Source: Candidatus Latescibacterota bacterium
Lineage (GTDB): Bacteria; Latescibacterota; UBA2968
Assembly (NCBI GenBank): GCA_021295695.1
Contig: JAGWBW010000008.1
Coordinates: 17,317 to 81,316 of the forward strand
Reading direction: 5' to 3'
DNA: 64,000 nt
The notes under the pieces are model-generated. The model saw only the letters and a program-made list of their open reading frames with translations, ran no database searches and was not told the DNA's origin. Shown one piece after another: positions 34,546-45,790 of the stretch. The stretch's first letter is position 1, and each line of letters begins with the position of its first letter. Position numbers and translations under genes: made by a program.

Positions 34546-37254
34546 ATGGAGACGATGAAGAATAAAGCTTTGGAGCGTGCCTACGATCCAAAAGATATTG
34601 AGAAGACGTGGTATGATTTCTGGTACAGGAAGGGATATTTTCGCCCGGAGTTTCGCGCGACAGGTCCCGCCTATACGGTGACGATTCCGCCGCCCAATGT
34701 GACGGGGGAGTTGCACATGGGTCACGCGCTACAGCACGCGATTCACGACGCGATGATTCGGTACAAGCGGATGCAGGGATTTCGCACGTTGTGTTTGCCC
34801 GGTACGGATCACGCGGGTATTGGCACACAGATGAAGGTGGAGCAAGAGATCTGGGAAAACGAAAAAAAGACGCGCCGCGAAATTGGGCGCAAAGCTTTGT
34901 TGAAGCGGATATGGGCCTGGCGGGAAAAATACGGCAGTACAATTTTGCGACAGTTGCGCGAGTTGGGCTGTAGTTATGATTGGTCGCGTGAGCGATTTAC
35001 AATGGATGAGGAGTACGTTCGGGCGGTGTTGGAGACATTCGTGCGTTTTTACGAGAAGGGCTGGATTTATCGGGGCAAACGCATGGTGAACTGGTGCCCA
35101 CAGTGTGGTACTGTTATTTCCGACCTCGAGGTGGAAGAAAAAGAGGTCGATAGTCACCTGTGGCATATTCGGTACAAAGGGATAGATGCTGCGCCCGATG
35201 TAGTTGTGGCGACAACGCGTCCGGAAACCATGCTGGGGGATACCGGGGTGGCGGTGCATCCATCTGATGTGCGATGGCGCGATGCCGTGGGTAAAATGGT
35301 GATGTTGCCGCTTATGGAACGCCCCATTCCCATTGTGGCAGATGACTATGCCGATCCAGAAATGGGGAGCGGTGCAGTGAAGGTGACACCGGCACACGAT
35401 CCCAATGATTACGAGATAGGACAGCGTCACGATTTACCCGAGATATCGGTTATTGGGCTGAACGGCCAGATGACGGAGAATGCGGGTGTTCACGCCGGGC
35501 AGGACCGGTATGCGTGTCGCAAGGCGGTAGTCGAGGCACTCGGCAATTTGGGTTTGATAGAAAAAATTGAGGATTATACCCACGCGGTGCCGCATCACGA
35601 TCGCTGTGGCACGGTGATTGAACCGATGCCAATGGAGCAGTGGTTTGTGGCGATGCGCGATTTGGCCGATTTGATTTTGCCCTTGATGCGCGAAAAAAAG
35701 ATCGCTTATGTGCCGGATAGGTTTCGGGAATATTCGATTGAATGGCTGGAGAATATCCGCGACTGGTGTATTTCGAGGCAACTGTGGTGGGGACATCGCA
35801 TTCCGGTGTGGACGTGCGAAAATTGTAGTGAGGTGATTGTGAATGCAGAGCCGCCCGAAGTGTGTACAACGTGTGGCAGTCAGCAGTTGATGCAAGACCC
35901 GGATGTGCTCGATACGTGGTTTTCCTCGGCGCTGTGGCCTTTTGCAACACTGGGTTGGCCCGAAGATACAGAGGATTTGAAGCTGTTTCACCCGACAGAT
36001 TTGATGATTACGGGGCGGGATATTTTGTATCTGTGGGTGATTCGGATGATTATGACGGCTGTCGAATTTGTGGGCGAGATTCCGTTTCGGACGGTGCTGG
36101 TTCATCCAACAGTGCAAACGCGCGATGGCAAGCGCATGAGCAAGTCACTGGGTACTGGGATTGATCCGCGCGAATTGATCGAACGCTATGGCGCAGACGC
36201 CACGCGCCTGTCGCTTTTGTATCAATGCGGTAGTTCGCAGGATATTCGGTTCGATGCCGATGTGAAGGACAATAAGTTGCAAGATTCGCCTATCGCTGAA
36301 ATGTGCCGCAATTTTTGCAACAAAATCTGGAATGCGGCGCGGTTTGTGCAAATGAATCTGGATGATCGCGATATCCGCGATGTGGCGTTGCAGACGGTAC
36401 CCAAGCCGGTTACAGACCTTTCTGATCGGTGGATTTTGAGTTTGTACAATCGCACGGTGTTGCAGGTTACAGAGGCTTTGGAGGCGTATCGCTTTGACGA
36501 AGCGGCGCGTGCGCTGTACGATTTTGTGTGGAGCGCGTATTGCGATTGGTATGTGGAGATGGCGAAAGTGCGCCTGTATGGCGATGATCCAATCGCCCGT
36601 CAAACTGCGCAGTCGATTTTGTGTGTTGTATTTGAAGGCACATTGCGCCTGCTACATCCTATCGCGCCTTTTATTTCTGAGGCGTTGTGGCAAACATTTC
36701 CACGCGAAGGCGAAGCACTTATTGTCGCGTCCTGGCCCAAATGCGACAAAACGCAATTTGATAAAGCAGCAGAGCGAGAAATGGCTTTGATGCGGGATGT
36801 GGTAGGTGCTGTGCGCCATATTCGAGGCACAATGCGTATTCCACCGGGTAAGCGCGTGGATGTGGTTTATAAGACGAATTCTGAGGAGGCGCGTGCGATT
36901 TTGACGTCTGTTCAGGACTATATGAAGGCGTTGGGGCGCATTGAAAATTTGACCCTCGGTGCGGCTTTGGAACGTCCGGCAGCGTCTGCGAGTGCTGTAG
37001 TCGGCGATGTGGAAATTTTTGTGCCTCTGGCTGGTGTGATTGATCTCACTGTGGAACGCCAGAGATTGGAGAAGGAGATTGGAGGATTGGAAAAGGCACT
37101 GGGCGGATTGGAAAAGAAGTTGAGCAATGCGGGTTTTTTGAACAATGCCCCTGCAGAGGTCGTGACAAAAGAGCGTGAGCGCGAGCGCGAATATCGGGAG
37201 ACGCTGTTGAAGTTGCGGGAAAATTTCGCGGTGCTTTCAGAGACCGGTAATTAA
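34546..37254 (+). CDS. valS: Valyl-tRNA synthetase
   Basis: 902 aa. TIPPPNVTGELHMGHALQHA holds HIGH (HMGH); GKRMSKSLGTGIDP holds KMSKS; the editing domain shows TTRPETMLGDTGVAVHP. Zinc Cys pairs are CPQCGT and CENCSE/CTTCGS. The C-terminal coiled coil (VERQRLEKEIGGLEKALGG) binds tRNA. AAGGAG lies just 2 nt before the first ATG (34546), so the ATG at 34555 is a fair alternative start. pncC follows after 3 nt. Confidence 0.96.
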   Translation: METMKNKALERAYDPKDIEKTWYDFWYRKGYFRPEFRATGPAYTVTIPPPNVTGELHMGHALQHAIHDAMIRYKRMQGFRTLCLPGTDHAGIGTQMKVEQEIWENEKKTRREIGRKALLKRIWAWREKYGSTILRQLRELGCSYDWSRERFTMDEEYVRAVLETFVRFYEKGWIYRGKRMVNWCPQCGTVISDLEVEEKEVDSHLWHIRYKGIDAAPDVVVATTRPETMLGDTGVAVHPSDVRWRDAVGKMVMLPLMERPIPIVADDYADPEMGSGAVKVTPAHDPNDYEIGQRHDLPEISVIGLNGQMTENAGVHAGQDRYACRKAVVEALGNLGLIEKIEDYTHAVPHHDRCGTVIEPMPMEQWFVAMRDLADLILPLMREKKIAYVPDRFREYSIEWLENIRDWCISRQLWWGHRIPVWTCENCSEVIVNAEPPEVCTTCGSQQLMQDPDVLDTWFSSALWPFATLGWPEDTEDLKLFHPTDLMITGRDILYLWVIRMIMTAVEFVGEIPFRTVLVHPTVQTRDGKRMSKSLGTGIDPRELIERYGADATRLSLLYQCGSSQDIRFDADVKDNKLQDSPIAEMCRNFCNKIWNAARFVQMNLDDRDIRDVALQTVPKPVTDLSDRWILSLYNRTVLQVTEALEAYRFDEAARALYDFVWSAYCDWYVEMAKVRLYGDDPIARQTAQSILCVVFEGTLRLLHPIAPFISEALWQTFPREGEALIVASWPKCDKTQFDKAAEREMALMRDVVGAVRHIRGTMRIPPGKRVDVVYKTNSEEARAILTSVQDYMKALGRIENLTLGAALERPAASASAVVGDVEIFVPLAGVIDLTVERQRLEKEIGGLEKALGGLEKKLSNAGFLNNAPAEVVTKEREREREYRETLLKLRENFAVLSETGN

Positions 37255-37257
37255 AAC

Positions 37258-37737
37258 ATGTCTGAACATTTGGAAGTAAAGCTCGGAAAATTGCTTCGAG
37301 AACGAGGCTGGACTATTGCAGTCGCAGAAACCACAACAGGGGGGTTGATCAGCGCCCGCATTGTTTCGGTTCCGGGTAGTTCGGCTTATTATGAGCGGGG
37401 GGTTATTGCGTATAGCGCGTTGTCCAAATGCGATATGCTGGGGATAGATGTGGAGGTGATGGATACGTACGGTGCAGTGAGCGCAGAAGCCGCGTGCGCA
37501 ATGGCCAAAGGCGTGCGAAAAGTGAGTGGTGCAGATTTGGGCTTGGCCGAGACCGGGATCGCAGGTCCCATTCGCGGTCGGTCGGCCAAGCCCATCGGTA
37601 CGGCGTATATCGCACTTGCCGGTGCAGAAGGTGTGGTGTGTAAAGATTTTCGATTTGATGGGGGGCGCGATGCGATTCGCAATGAGATATCAGATGCTGC
37701 CCTGCAAATGGTGATTGAGGCGGGAGAAAAAAGTTGA
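37258..37737 (+). CDS. pncC: CinA C-terminal-type nicotinamide-nucleotide amidase
   Basis: 159 aa stand-alone PncC domain: AVAETTTGGLISARIVSVPG, YERGVIAYSALSK, YGAVSAEAACAMAKGVR, GLAETGIAGP, KPIGTAYIAL. Most family members read AESCTGG or AESTTGG in the first motif, and here it is AETTTGG, a Thr in place of the Ser. PncC converts NMN to nicotinate mononucleotide in the pyridine salvage cycle. It is the last gene of the valS unit. Confidence 0.9.
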   Translation: MSEHLEVKLGKLLRERGWTIAVAETTTGGLISARIVSVPGSSAYYERGVIAYSALSKCDMLGIDVEVMDTYGAVSAEAACAMAKGVRKVSGADLGLAETGIAGPIRGRSAKPIGTAYIALAGAEGVVCKDFRFDGGRDAIRNEISDAALQMVIEAGEKS

Positions 37738-37926
37738 TAACTGATGTTACGCAGTTTATGAAAAAAACTTCATTTTACCACCATATCTTGTATATCTTAT
37801 TTCAAATAAATCACAAGATATAGAGTCGCTGCATAATATCAACTGATAACTTGATTTTTTGGGCGTTCAGCCGTATTTTCAGTGCCCTGCGCGATATTCA
37901 ATGAGTTTTGGGTTTTGGAGGTTTGT

Positions 37927-38248
37927 ATGAGAATTTCGGAAAAGATCCGCGGCGATGTCGTTGTCTTAACCCTGTCGGGTGAATTGATGAGCGGTCCCGA
38001 AGTTGCCCCATTTCAAGATCATATTAAAAAACTTGTAAATGAAGGTATGAAAAAAGTGGTGGTTGATTTTTCCAGGGTGAGATGGTTTGGCAGTGACGAC
38101 GTTGCGTGGTGAAGGCGGCGATTTGAGATTGACGGGCGTTACCAGGAAGATTGAAAGTATTTTGATGGTTACGCAGTTGGCGAATATTTTTAAGACCCTA
38201 CCTACGGTAGATCGAGCCGTGGAAAGTTTTGCAGATAATGACGCATAG
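37927..38248 (+). pseudogene. STAS-domain (anti-sigma-factor antagonist) gene, copy 1, broken
   Basis: The frame starting at 37927 (GGAGG upstream) gives the first half of a STAS protein: VVVLTLSGELMSGPE and VVVDFSRVRWFGS, then hits a stop at 38112. The rest of the fold continues in another frame from about 38096 to 38248: TLRGEGGDLRLTGVTRKIES followed by ILMVTQLANIFKTL. The segment normally between (SxxLGVLVxxLxxLRxxG) is missing, so a deletion that also shifted the frame is the best explanation. An intact STAS protein would act in a partner-switch or stress-regulation module. Confidence 0.75.
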
Positions 38249-38296
38249 CAATTTTTTTTGGTCGTTCAATTTTTGGAAGAGTTGTGCGCAAAATTG

Positions 38297-38634
38297 ATGA
38301 GAGTGAAAGTTGACATTCGCGATCACGTCGCGGTTTTGACTGTATCGGGTACCCTGATGAGCGGTCCTACAGTCGTTCCTTTTCAGCACTATGTCGAAGA
38401 GGTCATGGCCGATGGCATTACAAATGTCGTGGTCGATTTTTCCAGGGTGAGATGGTTTGGCAGCACGATGTTAGGCGTGTTGGCGGTCAGCCTGGAGATG
38501 TTGAGAAATGCCGAAACCGGATGGAGAGTTTGATGATGGTCGGAAAATTGTCGTCGCATTTTCGCACGTTGGAATCCGTTGATGCGGCTATCGAAAGCTT
38601 TGTATCCGATCCACCGGTGAGACGAGAAACGTAA
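38297..38634 (+). pseudogene. STAS-domain gene, copy 2, broken at a different point
   Basis: From ATG 38297: VAVLTVSGTLMSGPTVVPFQ, VVVDFSRVRWFGSTMLGVLA, then NAETGWRV and a stop at 38533. The C-terminal part continues in another frame up to 38634: MESLMMVGKLSSHFRTLESV followed by DAAIESF. The piece equivalent to GGDLRLTGVTRKI is lost. DNA and protein are closely similar to copy 1 (identical VVVDFSRVRWFGS), showing a tandem duplication. The two copies lack different, neighbouring segments. Confidence 0.75.
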
Positions 38635-38745
38635 ATTGCCCCAAAATTATCATCCGTATTTCGCAAACAAAAAAGGGGTGCGATTATATCGCAATCCCTC
38701 ATCGGCCCGGCGATGAGGCTATATCATTGAAAGGAGACACATCGT

Positions 38746-40878
38746 ATGTTGCATCGTATGATCCCCTTAGCACTGATGTTCTTATGTGCTTTTGTACAGT
38801 GCAGCGAAAAACAACCCATATCTGCACCACCCAAATACACTGGCGATCTTCCGCAATTGCAGGCTCGCGGCGCGTTGCGGGTAATCGTCCGTCCAGATCC
38901 AATCACCTATATGCCCCGGCAGGCGGAACAAGTGACGCTCAACTACGATATTGCCCGCGGTCTGGCCGAAGTACTCAAGCTGAATCTGGAGATTGTAAAG
39001 GTCACAAGTTATTCACAGATGATGGAAAAATTACTGATAGGCGAGGGCGATATTGTCGCCTCCAGCCTGACAATTACGCCAGAGCGGGAAGCGCATGCGG
39101 CGTTTTCAGTGCCATATCTCTACGTGGATGAATATCTGGTTACGGCGTCTGGTGACAGTTTGCCCGAGAAAATTGCAGATCTCGCTGGTATGGCGATCAG
39201 CGTGCGGCGGTCCAGTTCGTACTATCAGACCCTGGTCAAAATTCAGCAACAGGTTCCGTCTTTGAACATCCACACTGTACCGGAAACGCTCAGTATCGAG
39301 AACTTGCTGGAAGGGGTTGCAAGCGGCAAATACGCAGCGACCGTATCCGACGCGCATTTGTGGCACGCCCTGTCTGGCTATTACGACAGTTTGGTCACGC
39401 CGATAGTACTGGCTGAAGATCGTCCGCTCGCCCTGATGATGCGCCCAGGCGATACACAGCTCAAGGTCAAGGTAGATGAGTATTTGCTGGCACATCAATT
39501 TACGCGCCACCGCCAGCAGACATTTACCGACGATCTGACGGGCCTGAAAGAACGCCGTCGGTTGCGGATGATCACGCGCAATAATGCGATGACGTATTTT
39601 ATTTATCGGGGGCAGCAGATAGGGTTCGAATACGAGCTTATGAAGCGATTTGCCTCGCAGCACGACCTGCGTCTCGAAATTGTCATCCCGAATAGTCACG
39701 CCGAATTGTTGTCGTATTTGAATGAAGGTAGGGGCGATGTCGTAGCTTCGGCAATGACCATCACTGAGGTGCGGCAAGAGCAGGCGGCATTTACGCAACC
39801 CTATAATGAAGTGAGCGAACTAGTGGTGGTACATGCGGATGGCGATTCGATTGCCAGCCTTCAGGATTTGGCCGGGCGGACGATACATGTGCGCGCCAGT
39901 TCTTCGTTTTATACGACTCTGATGGCGTTGCAGGATTCCATCAAAGGTCTCGAGATTGCGTTGGTGCCCGACAATGTAGAAACCGAAGATATTTTAGCCG
40001 GGGTTGAAGAGGGTCTTTATGACCTCACGCTGTGCGATTCCAATTTGCTCGATATAGAACGCGCTTATGGACGCCGCCTCAAAGCCGCTTTGAGTATAAA
40101 GCCCACAGCGCTGGGCTGGGCGGTTCGCAAGGACAATTCAGACTTGCTGGCGGCACTCAACGAATATATAAAAGAAGAAAAAGGCGGTTTGTTTTTTAAT
40201 ATAATGAAAAAGAGGTATTTTAAGAGCACGCGCGCTGTCGCCAGAGCCAAAGACTCAATGCGGGTCGGGCTGAGCGGTCAGTTGTCGCCTTATGATGAAT
40301 TGGCAAAAAAATACGCCTCTCAATACGGACAGGACTGGCGGTTGATTACCGCACAGATGTACCAGGAATCCAGATTTGATCCAGCGGCTGTTAGCTGGGT
40401 CGGCGCGCAGGGGCTGATGCAGGTGATGCCGAGCACGGGAGAGGATTTGGGTTTTACCGATCTTCACGAACCTCAGGAGAGCATACACGCGGGGGTGAAG
40501 TACATGCACCAGCTCATTAACCGGTTCGATCACAAGCTCCCGATGGAAGTGCGGATTCGATTTGCGCTGGCCTCTTATAATGTGGGATACGGCCATGTGC
40601 TCGATGCCCGTCGCCTGGCGCGGGAAATGGGATGGGATCCCAACCGCTGGTTTGGCAATGTGGAACAGGCGATGCGCTTGCTGTCCCAACCGGACTACTA
40701 CGAGCGGGCGCGATACGGTTTCTGCCGAGGCGGTCAGCCCGTACACTATGTCAAAAATATTCAGAATTTCTACGATGCTTATGTCGAAATCCTGAATACG
40801 ACAATACCTGCAAAGGCAACTCAGCCGCTTAGCTCGGGCTTCTTTGGATCTCCGCCTGCTACAGAAGATCGTCGCTGA
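38746..40878 (+). CDS. MltF-like lytic transglycosylase with two solute-binding domains
   Basis: 710 aa, AAAGGAG site. A signal peptide (MLHRMIPLALMFLCAFVQC) is followed by two SBP_bac_3-type domains, about 40-260 (RGALRVIVRPDPITYMPRQA, VASSLTITPERE) and 268-490 (RRLRMITRNNAMTYFIYRGQ, VVASAMTITEVRQE), and an SLT domain about 512-690. The catalytic Glu is E541 in MYQESRFDPAAVS, with GLMQVMPST and ASYNVGYGHVLDA. Such enzymes cleave peptidoglycan to 1,6-anhydromuramyl products. E. coli MltF has one SBP domain that regulates the SLT domain. Two in tandem is unusual. The Cys19 lipobox is weak (FVQC). Confidence 0.9.
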   Translation: MLHRMIPLALMFLCAFVQCSEKQPISAPPKYTGDLPQLQARGALRVIVRPDPITYMPRQAEQVTLNYDIARGLAEVLKLNLEIVKVTSYSQMMEKLLIGEGDIVASSLTITPEREAHAAFSVPYLYVDEYLVTASGDSLPEKIADLAGMAISVRRSSSYYQTLVKIQQQVPSLNIHTVPETLSIENLLEGVASGKYAATVSDAHLWHALSGYYDSLVTPIVLAEDRPLALMMRPGDTQLKVKVDEYLLAHQFTRHRQQTFTDDLTGLKERRRLRMITRNNAMTYFIYRGQQIGFEYELMKRFASQHDLRLEIVIPNSHAELLSYLNEGRGDVVASAMTITEVRQEQAAFTQPYNEVSELVVVHADGDSIASLQDLAGRTIHVRASSSFYTTLMALQDSIKGLEIALVPDNVETEDILAGVEEGLYDLTLCDSNLLDIERAYGRRLKAALSIKPTALGWAVRKDNSDLLAALNEYIKEEKGGLFFNIMKKRYFKSTRAVARAKDSMRVGLSGQLSPYDELAKKYASQYGQDWRLITAQMYQESRFDPAAVSWVGAQGLMQVMPSTGEDLGFTDLHEPQESIHAGVKYMHQLINRFDHKLPMEVRIRFALASYNVGYGHVLDARRLAREMGWDPNRWFGNVEQAMRLLSQPDYYERARYGFCRGGQPVHYVKNIQNFYDAYVEILNTTIPAKATQPLSSGFFGSPPATEDRR

Positions 40879-40895
40879 GGCGCCACCCCTTTTTT

Positions 40896-40929
40896 CAGGT
40901 AGTGCTCTGTTTTTTTAGAGCACTACCTG
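40896..40929. terminator. Bidirectional terminator between convergent genes
   Basis: A perfect 13-bp inverted repeat, caggtagtgctct / agagcactacctg (40896-40908 and 40917-40929), around a T-rich loop, with a T-run on the upstream side (functional for the minus strand as an A-run). It separates the ends of the MltF-like gene and thiC. Confidence 0.7.
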
Positions 40930-40963
40930 TTCTTATTTCTCGATTTTATTTTTCCTTTCTGCC

Positions 40964-42962
<1,999 letters not shown>

Positions 42963-42981
42963 TTATTGAACGGATGGTGAG

Positions 42982-43018
42982 ACCACTTTTCGACTCTATG
43001 CGAAGGGTGGTTTTTTTT
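42982..43018 (+). terminator. Riboswitch-controlled terminator of the thiO operon
   Basis: A stem accacttttcg / cgaagggtggt (42982-42992 and 43001-43011, two G-U pairs), loop actctatg, followed by T8. It lies 14 nt before the thiO start, and 20 nt after the aptamer, so it acts as the expression platform. Confidence 0.85.
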
Positions 43019-43032
43019 ACCTTGAGGCTGTG

Positions 43033-44169
43033 ATGGCACAAAAGCGCGTGCTCATTGTGGGTGGTGGGGCGATTGGGCTGGCGATTGGCTGGCGGTTGGC
43101 GCGTGCGGGGTCTGCTGTGGTTCTGTTTGATCGGGGTCGCGTTGGGCACTCGGCGAGTTGGGCTTCGGCGGGTATGTTGTCGCCGCTGTCAGAGGTGCAA
43201 TTTGAAGAGGAAGATCTGTTGCATCTCGGCCTGAAGGGGCTGGCGGTTTATCCTGAATTTGTTGGTGAATTGGAAGCCGAGACCGGGTGTTGTGTGGGCT
43301 ATCGCCGCGATGGGGTGCTGCTGGTGGGCATTACGCAAGACGATCTGGAGTACTTAAAATTTCGGTATCGCTATCAGCGCGATTTGGGATTGTCTGTGAC
43401 CTATCTCTCGGGCGATGGGGCGCGGGAACGGGAGCCGCACTTGTCGGCTCAAGTGAGTGCTGCTGTGTGGTGTCCAGGCGATCATCAAGTGGATAATCGG
43501 CGTCTGGTAATGGCATTGAAGAAGGGGCTTGTGGCGGCAGGTGGCGAGGTGTTTGAAGAGATGGGGGTAGATGAACTTTTGATAGATGGGACGCGTGTGC
43601 GCGGGGTGCGAGTTGGCGAGGATATTATCGAAGGCGATACAGTGGTGCTGGCTTCGGGATGCTGGTCGCGTTTGATACCGGGGTTGCCCGATTGTGCCAG
43701 GCCTCCGGTGCGACCCGTGCGCGGGCAGATTATGCGCCTGGTGATGACGGAGGATTTTGCGCTCAATACGATGGTCTGGTATTCGCGGGTAGCGACTTCT
43801 ACGGTGGCGTATCTCGTGCCCAAGAATAATGGGCATCTCGTTTTGGGTGCTACGTCAGAAGAGATGGGGTTTGATGAAGATGTGACCGCAGGGGGGATGT
43901 TTGAGCTGTTGCGCGCCGCGTGGGAAGTGGTGCCGGGGGTTTACGATTTGCCCATGGTTGAGTCCACGGCGGGGTTGCGTCCAGGTAGCCGAGATGACGC
44001 GCCTATTTTGGGCAAGACGCCTGTTGAGGGTTTAATTATGGCAACAGGCCATTATCGGAAAGGTATTTTGCTGATGCCGTTGACTGCGCTATCTATTGCC
44101 GAAGTGATTTTGGAGGGGCGTACCCCAGCACTTATTCGGCCTTTTGGGATTGACCGATTTGGATTATGA
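43033..44169 (+). CDS. thiO: Glycine oxidase ThiO
   Basis: 378 aa, ATG at 43033 (a GTG lies in-frame just before). The FAD-binding VLIVGGGAIGLAIGWRLARAG opens the protein, followed by GHSASWASAGMLSPLSE and the C-terminal STAGLRPGSRDDAPILGKTP and GLIMATGHYRKGILL blocks of the DAO/ThiO family. ThiO oxidises glycine to the imine used by ThiG for the thiazole ring. It is first in a thiOSG-tenI-thiDE operon. Confidence 0.92.
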   Translation: MAQKRVLIVGGGAIGLAIGWRLARAGSAVVLFDRGRVGHSASWASAGMLSPLSEVQFEEEDLLHLGLKGLAVYPEFVGELEAETGCCVGYRRDGVLLVGITQDDLEYLKFRYRYQRDLGLSVTYLSGDGAREREPHLSAQVSAAVWCPGDHQVDNRRLVMALKKGLVAAGGEVFEEMGVDELLIDGTRVRGVRVGEDIIEGDTVVLASGCWSRLIPGLPDCARPPVRPVRGQIMRLVMTEDFALNTMVWYSRVATSTVAYLVPKNNGHLVLGATSEEMGFDEDVTAGGMFELLRAAWEVVPGVYDLPMVESTAGLRPGSRDDAPILGKTPVEGLIMATGHYRKGILLMPLTALSIAEVILEGRTPALIRPFGIDRFGL

Positions 44170-44172
44170 CCC

Positions 44173-44379
44173 ATGCAACTTACAGTGAATGGTCAAAAGC
44201 AATCAGTGGATGATGCGTCAACGCTACTCGATTTGCTGATTGAGATGAATATTGGTACTGAGCAAAAGGGCATTGCCGTGGCTCTGAATACCGAGGTCGT
44301 AGCGCGGGCAATGTGGGCAGATACGCGGTTGTGTAATGGTGACCGGGTGGATATTATTCACGCGGTTCAGGGAGGGTAG
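44173..44379 (+). CDS. thiS: Sulfur carrier protein ThiS
   Basis: 68 aa ubiquitin-like protein ending in Gly-Gly ([10 protein letters not shown]), the essential C-terminus that is adenylated and thiocarboxylated. [12 protein letters not shown] and TLLDLLIEM are typical. It lies 3 nt after thiO. No thiF is visible in the window, so an activating enzyme must be elsewhere. Confidence 0.93.
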   Translation: MQLTVNGQKQSVDDASTLLDLLIEMNIGTEQKGIAVALNTEVVARAMWADTRLCNGDRVDIIHAVQGG

Positions 44380-44402
44380 CGGGGAATAACTGTGAGGGTA
44401 TT

Positions 44403-45179
44403 ATGACTGGAGATTTTAAGATAGCAGGCGTAACATACCGTTCAAGATTGCTGATAGGCACTGCGCGTTATCCCAATATGCAGGTGATGTTGAAGTCTAT
44501 TGAAGCCAGTGGCGCAGAGATTGTAACGGTGGGCATCCGGCGGCTCAATATGAATGAAGAATCTGGCGAGGGGGTTCTCAATTTGCTCGACCGATCGCGG
44601 TGCACTATTTTGCCAAATACTGCAGGATGTTTTACGGCTCAAGATGCGGTGCTTACTGCGCGGTTGGCACGTGAAGCGCTGGAAACCGATCTGATTAAGT
44701 TAGAGGTGATTGGCGATGAACGCACTTTGTTTCCAGATGTGGTGGGGTTACTCCAGGCTGCCGAGATACTGGTGAACGATGGGTTTACTGTGTTGCCCTA
44801 TTGCAATGACGATCCCATTACCTGTAAGAAATTGGAAGATTTGGGGTGTGCCGCTGTGATGCCTCTGGGTGCGCCCATTGGTTCGGGAATGGGGATTCGG
44901 AATCCGTACAATATTCAGATTATTTTGGATTCGGTCAATGTGCCGGTTATTGTCGATGCGGGTGTGGGGACCGCCTCGGACGCTGCTCTGGCGATGGAAT
45001 TGGGTTGTGATGGCGTGTTGTTGAATACGGCAGTGGCAGGTGCGCGGCATCCGGTGAAGATGGCGATGGCAATGAAAAAAGGTGTTGAAGCCGGACGGTT
45101 GGCTTTTGAAGCTGGGCGGATTCCCAGAAAGCTGTACGCAACGGCTTCGACAGCGATGGAAGGACGGGTGGAAGTGTGA
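44403..45179 (+). CDS. thiG: Thiazole synthase ThiG
   Basis: 258 aa TIM barrel. [22 protein letters not shown] and [20 protein letters not shown]; the Schiff-base Lys is in [31 protein letters not shown] and [20 protein letters not shown] (20 residues) follow. It builds the thiazole phosphate from DXP, dehydroglycine and ThiS thiocarboxylate. The stop overlaps the next gene by GTGA. Confidence 0.96.
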   Translation: MTGDFKIAGVTYRSRLLIGTARYPNMQVMLKSIEASGAEIVTVGIRRLNMNEESGEGVLNLLDRSRCTILPNTAGCFTAQDAVLTARLAREALETDLIKLEVIGDERTLFPDVVGLLQAAEILVNDGFTVLPYCNDDPITCKKLEDLGCAAVMPLGAPIGSGMGIRNPYNIQIILDSVNVPVIVDAGVGTASDAALAMELGCDGVLLNTAVAGARHPVKMAMAMKKGVEAGRLAFEAGRIPRKLYATASTAMEGRVEV

Positions 45180-45790
45180 ATTCATTACCACCTCTCTATC
45201 TGATTGCCGATCGGGCAACGTGCGGTGATCGACCAATGATGGATGTGCTCGCGCGTGCGATGGATGCCGGGGTGCGGCTGGTGCAGTTGCGGGAAAAAAA
45301 TCTGGATAGAGATGTGTTAGAAGCTCTGGCTGAGCAGGTGTTGTCGTTGATGGCGCGTTATGATGCGATGCTGTTGATTAATGCAGCAGTAGATATTGCC
45401 GTGAAGATTGGCGCGCAGGGTGTGCATTTGCCAGGTGGTGCATTGCCGCGGGTGGTTCGAGGTCGGGTCGAGCCGTCATTTTTAATTGGTTATTCCGCGC
45501 ATACCCATGCGGAATTAGATTGCGCTGGTGGGGCAGATTTTGTGACGTATAGCCCCATTTTTACACCGGGGTCCAAGCCCGGGTATGATGGTGTGGAAGT
45601 AGGGCTTGAGGGGTTGGCGAATGCGGTGACGCATTTTCGCTTACCCGTTTACGCGTTGGGGGGGATTACGCCTGATCGCGCAGCCAAATGTCGCACGACG
45701 GGATGTGCGGGCGTCGCGGTGATGTCGGGTATTTTGGCTGCGAAATATCCGGCCAAGGCGGTATGTGAATTTTTGAAGGTATGGGAATGA
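45176..45790 (+). CDS. tenI: TenI-like thiazole tautomerase (ThiE paralogue)
   Basis: 204 aa ThiE/TenI fold, GTG start overlapping thiG. The ThiE motif LxxNDRxDIA is here [15 protein letters not shown], losing the Asp-Arg pair, and VHLGQ is VHLPG. ThiE uses that Asp for Mg-diphosphate, so this copy cannot be a normal thiamine-phosphate synthase and better fits TenI, which isomerises the ThiG product. [16 protein letters not shown] and [14 protein letters not shown] are kept. A true ThiE follows at 46571. Confidence 0.8.
   Translation: MNSLPPLYLIADRATCGDRPMMDVLARAMDAGVRLVQLREKNLDRDVLEALAEQVLSLMARYDAMLLINAAVDIAVKIGAQGVHLPGGALPRVVRGRVEPSFLIGYSAHTHAELDCAGGADFVTYSPIFTPGSKPGYDGVEVGLEGLANAVTHFRLPVYALGGITPDRAAKCRTTGCAGVAVMSGILAAKYPAKAVCEFLKVWE

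Noticed and set aside
37783..37821. Inverted repeat atatcttgt/acaagatat before the first STAS gene as an operator
   Set aside because: The region is AT-rich with a 9-bp match at 21-nt spacing and no nearby regulator gene; too weak to annotate.
38680..38717. Two small hairpins (tgcgat/atcgca and ctcatcg/cgatgag) before the transglycosylase gene as a terminator or attenuator
   Set aside because: Neither is followed by a T-run and the stems are short; no support beyond chance palindromes.
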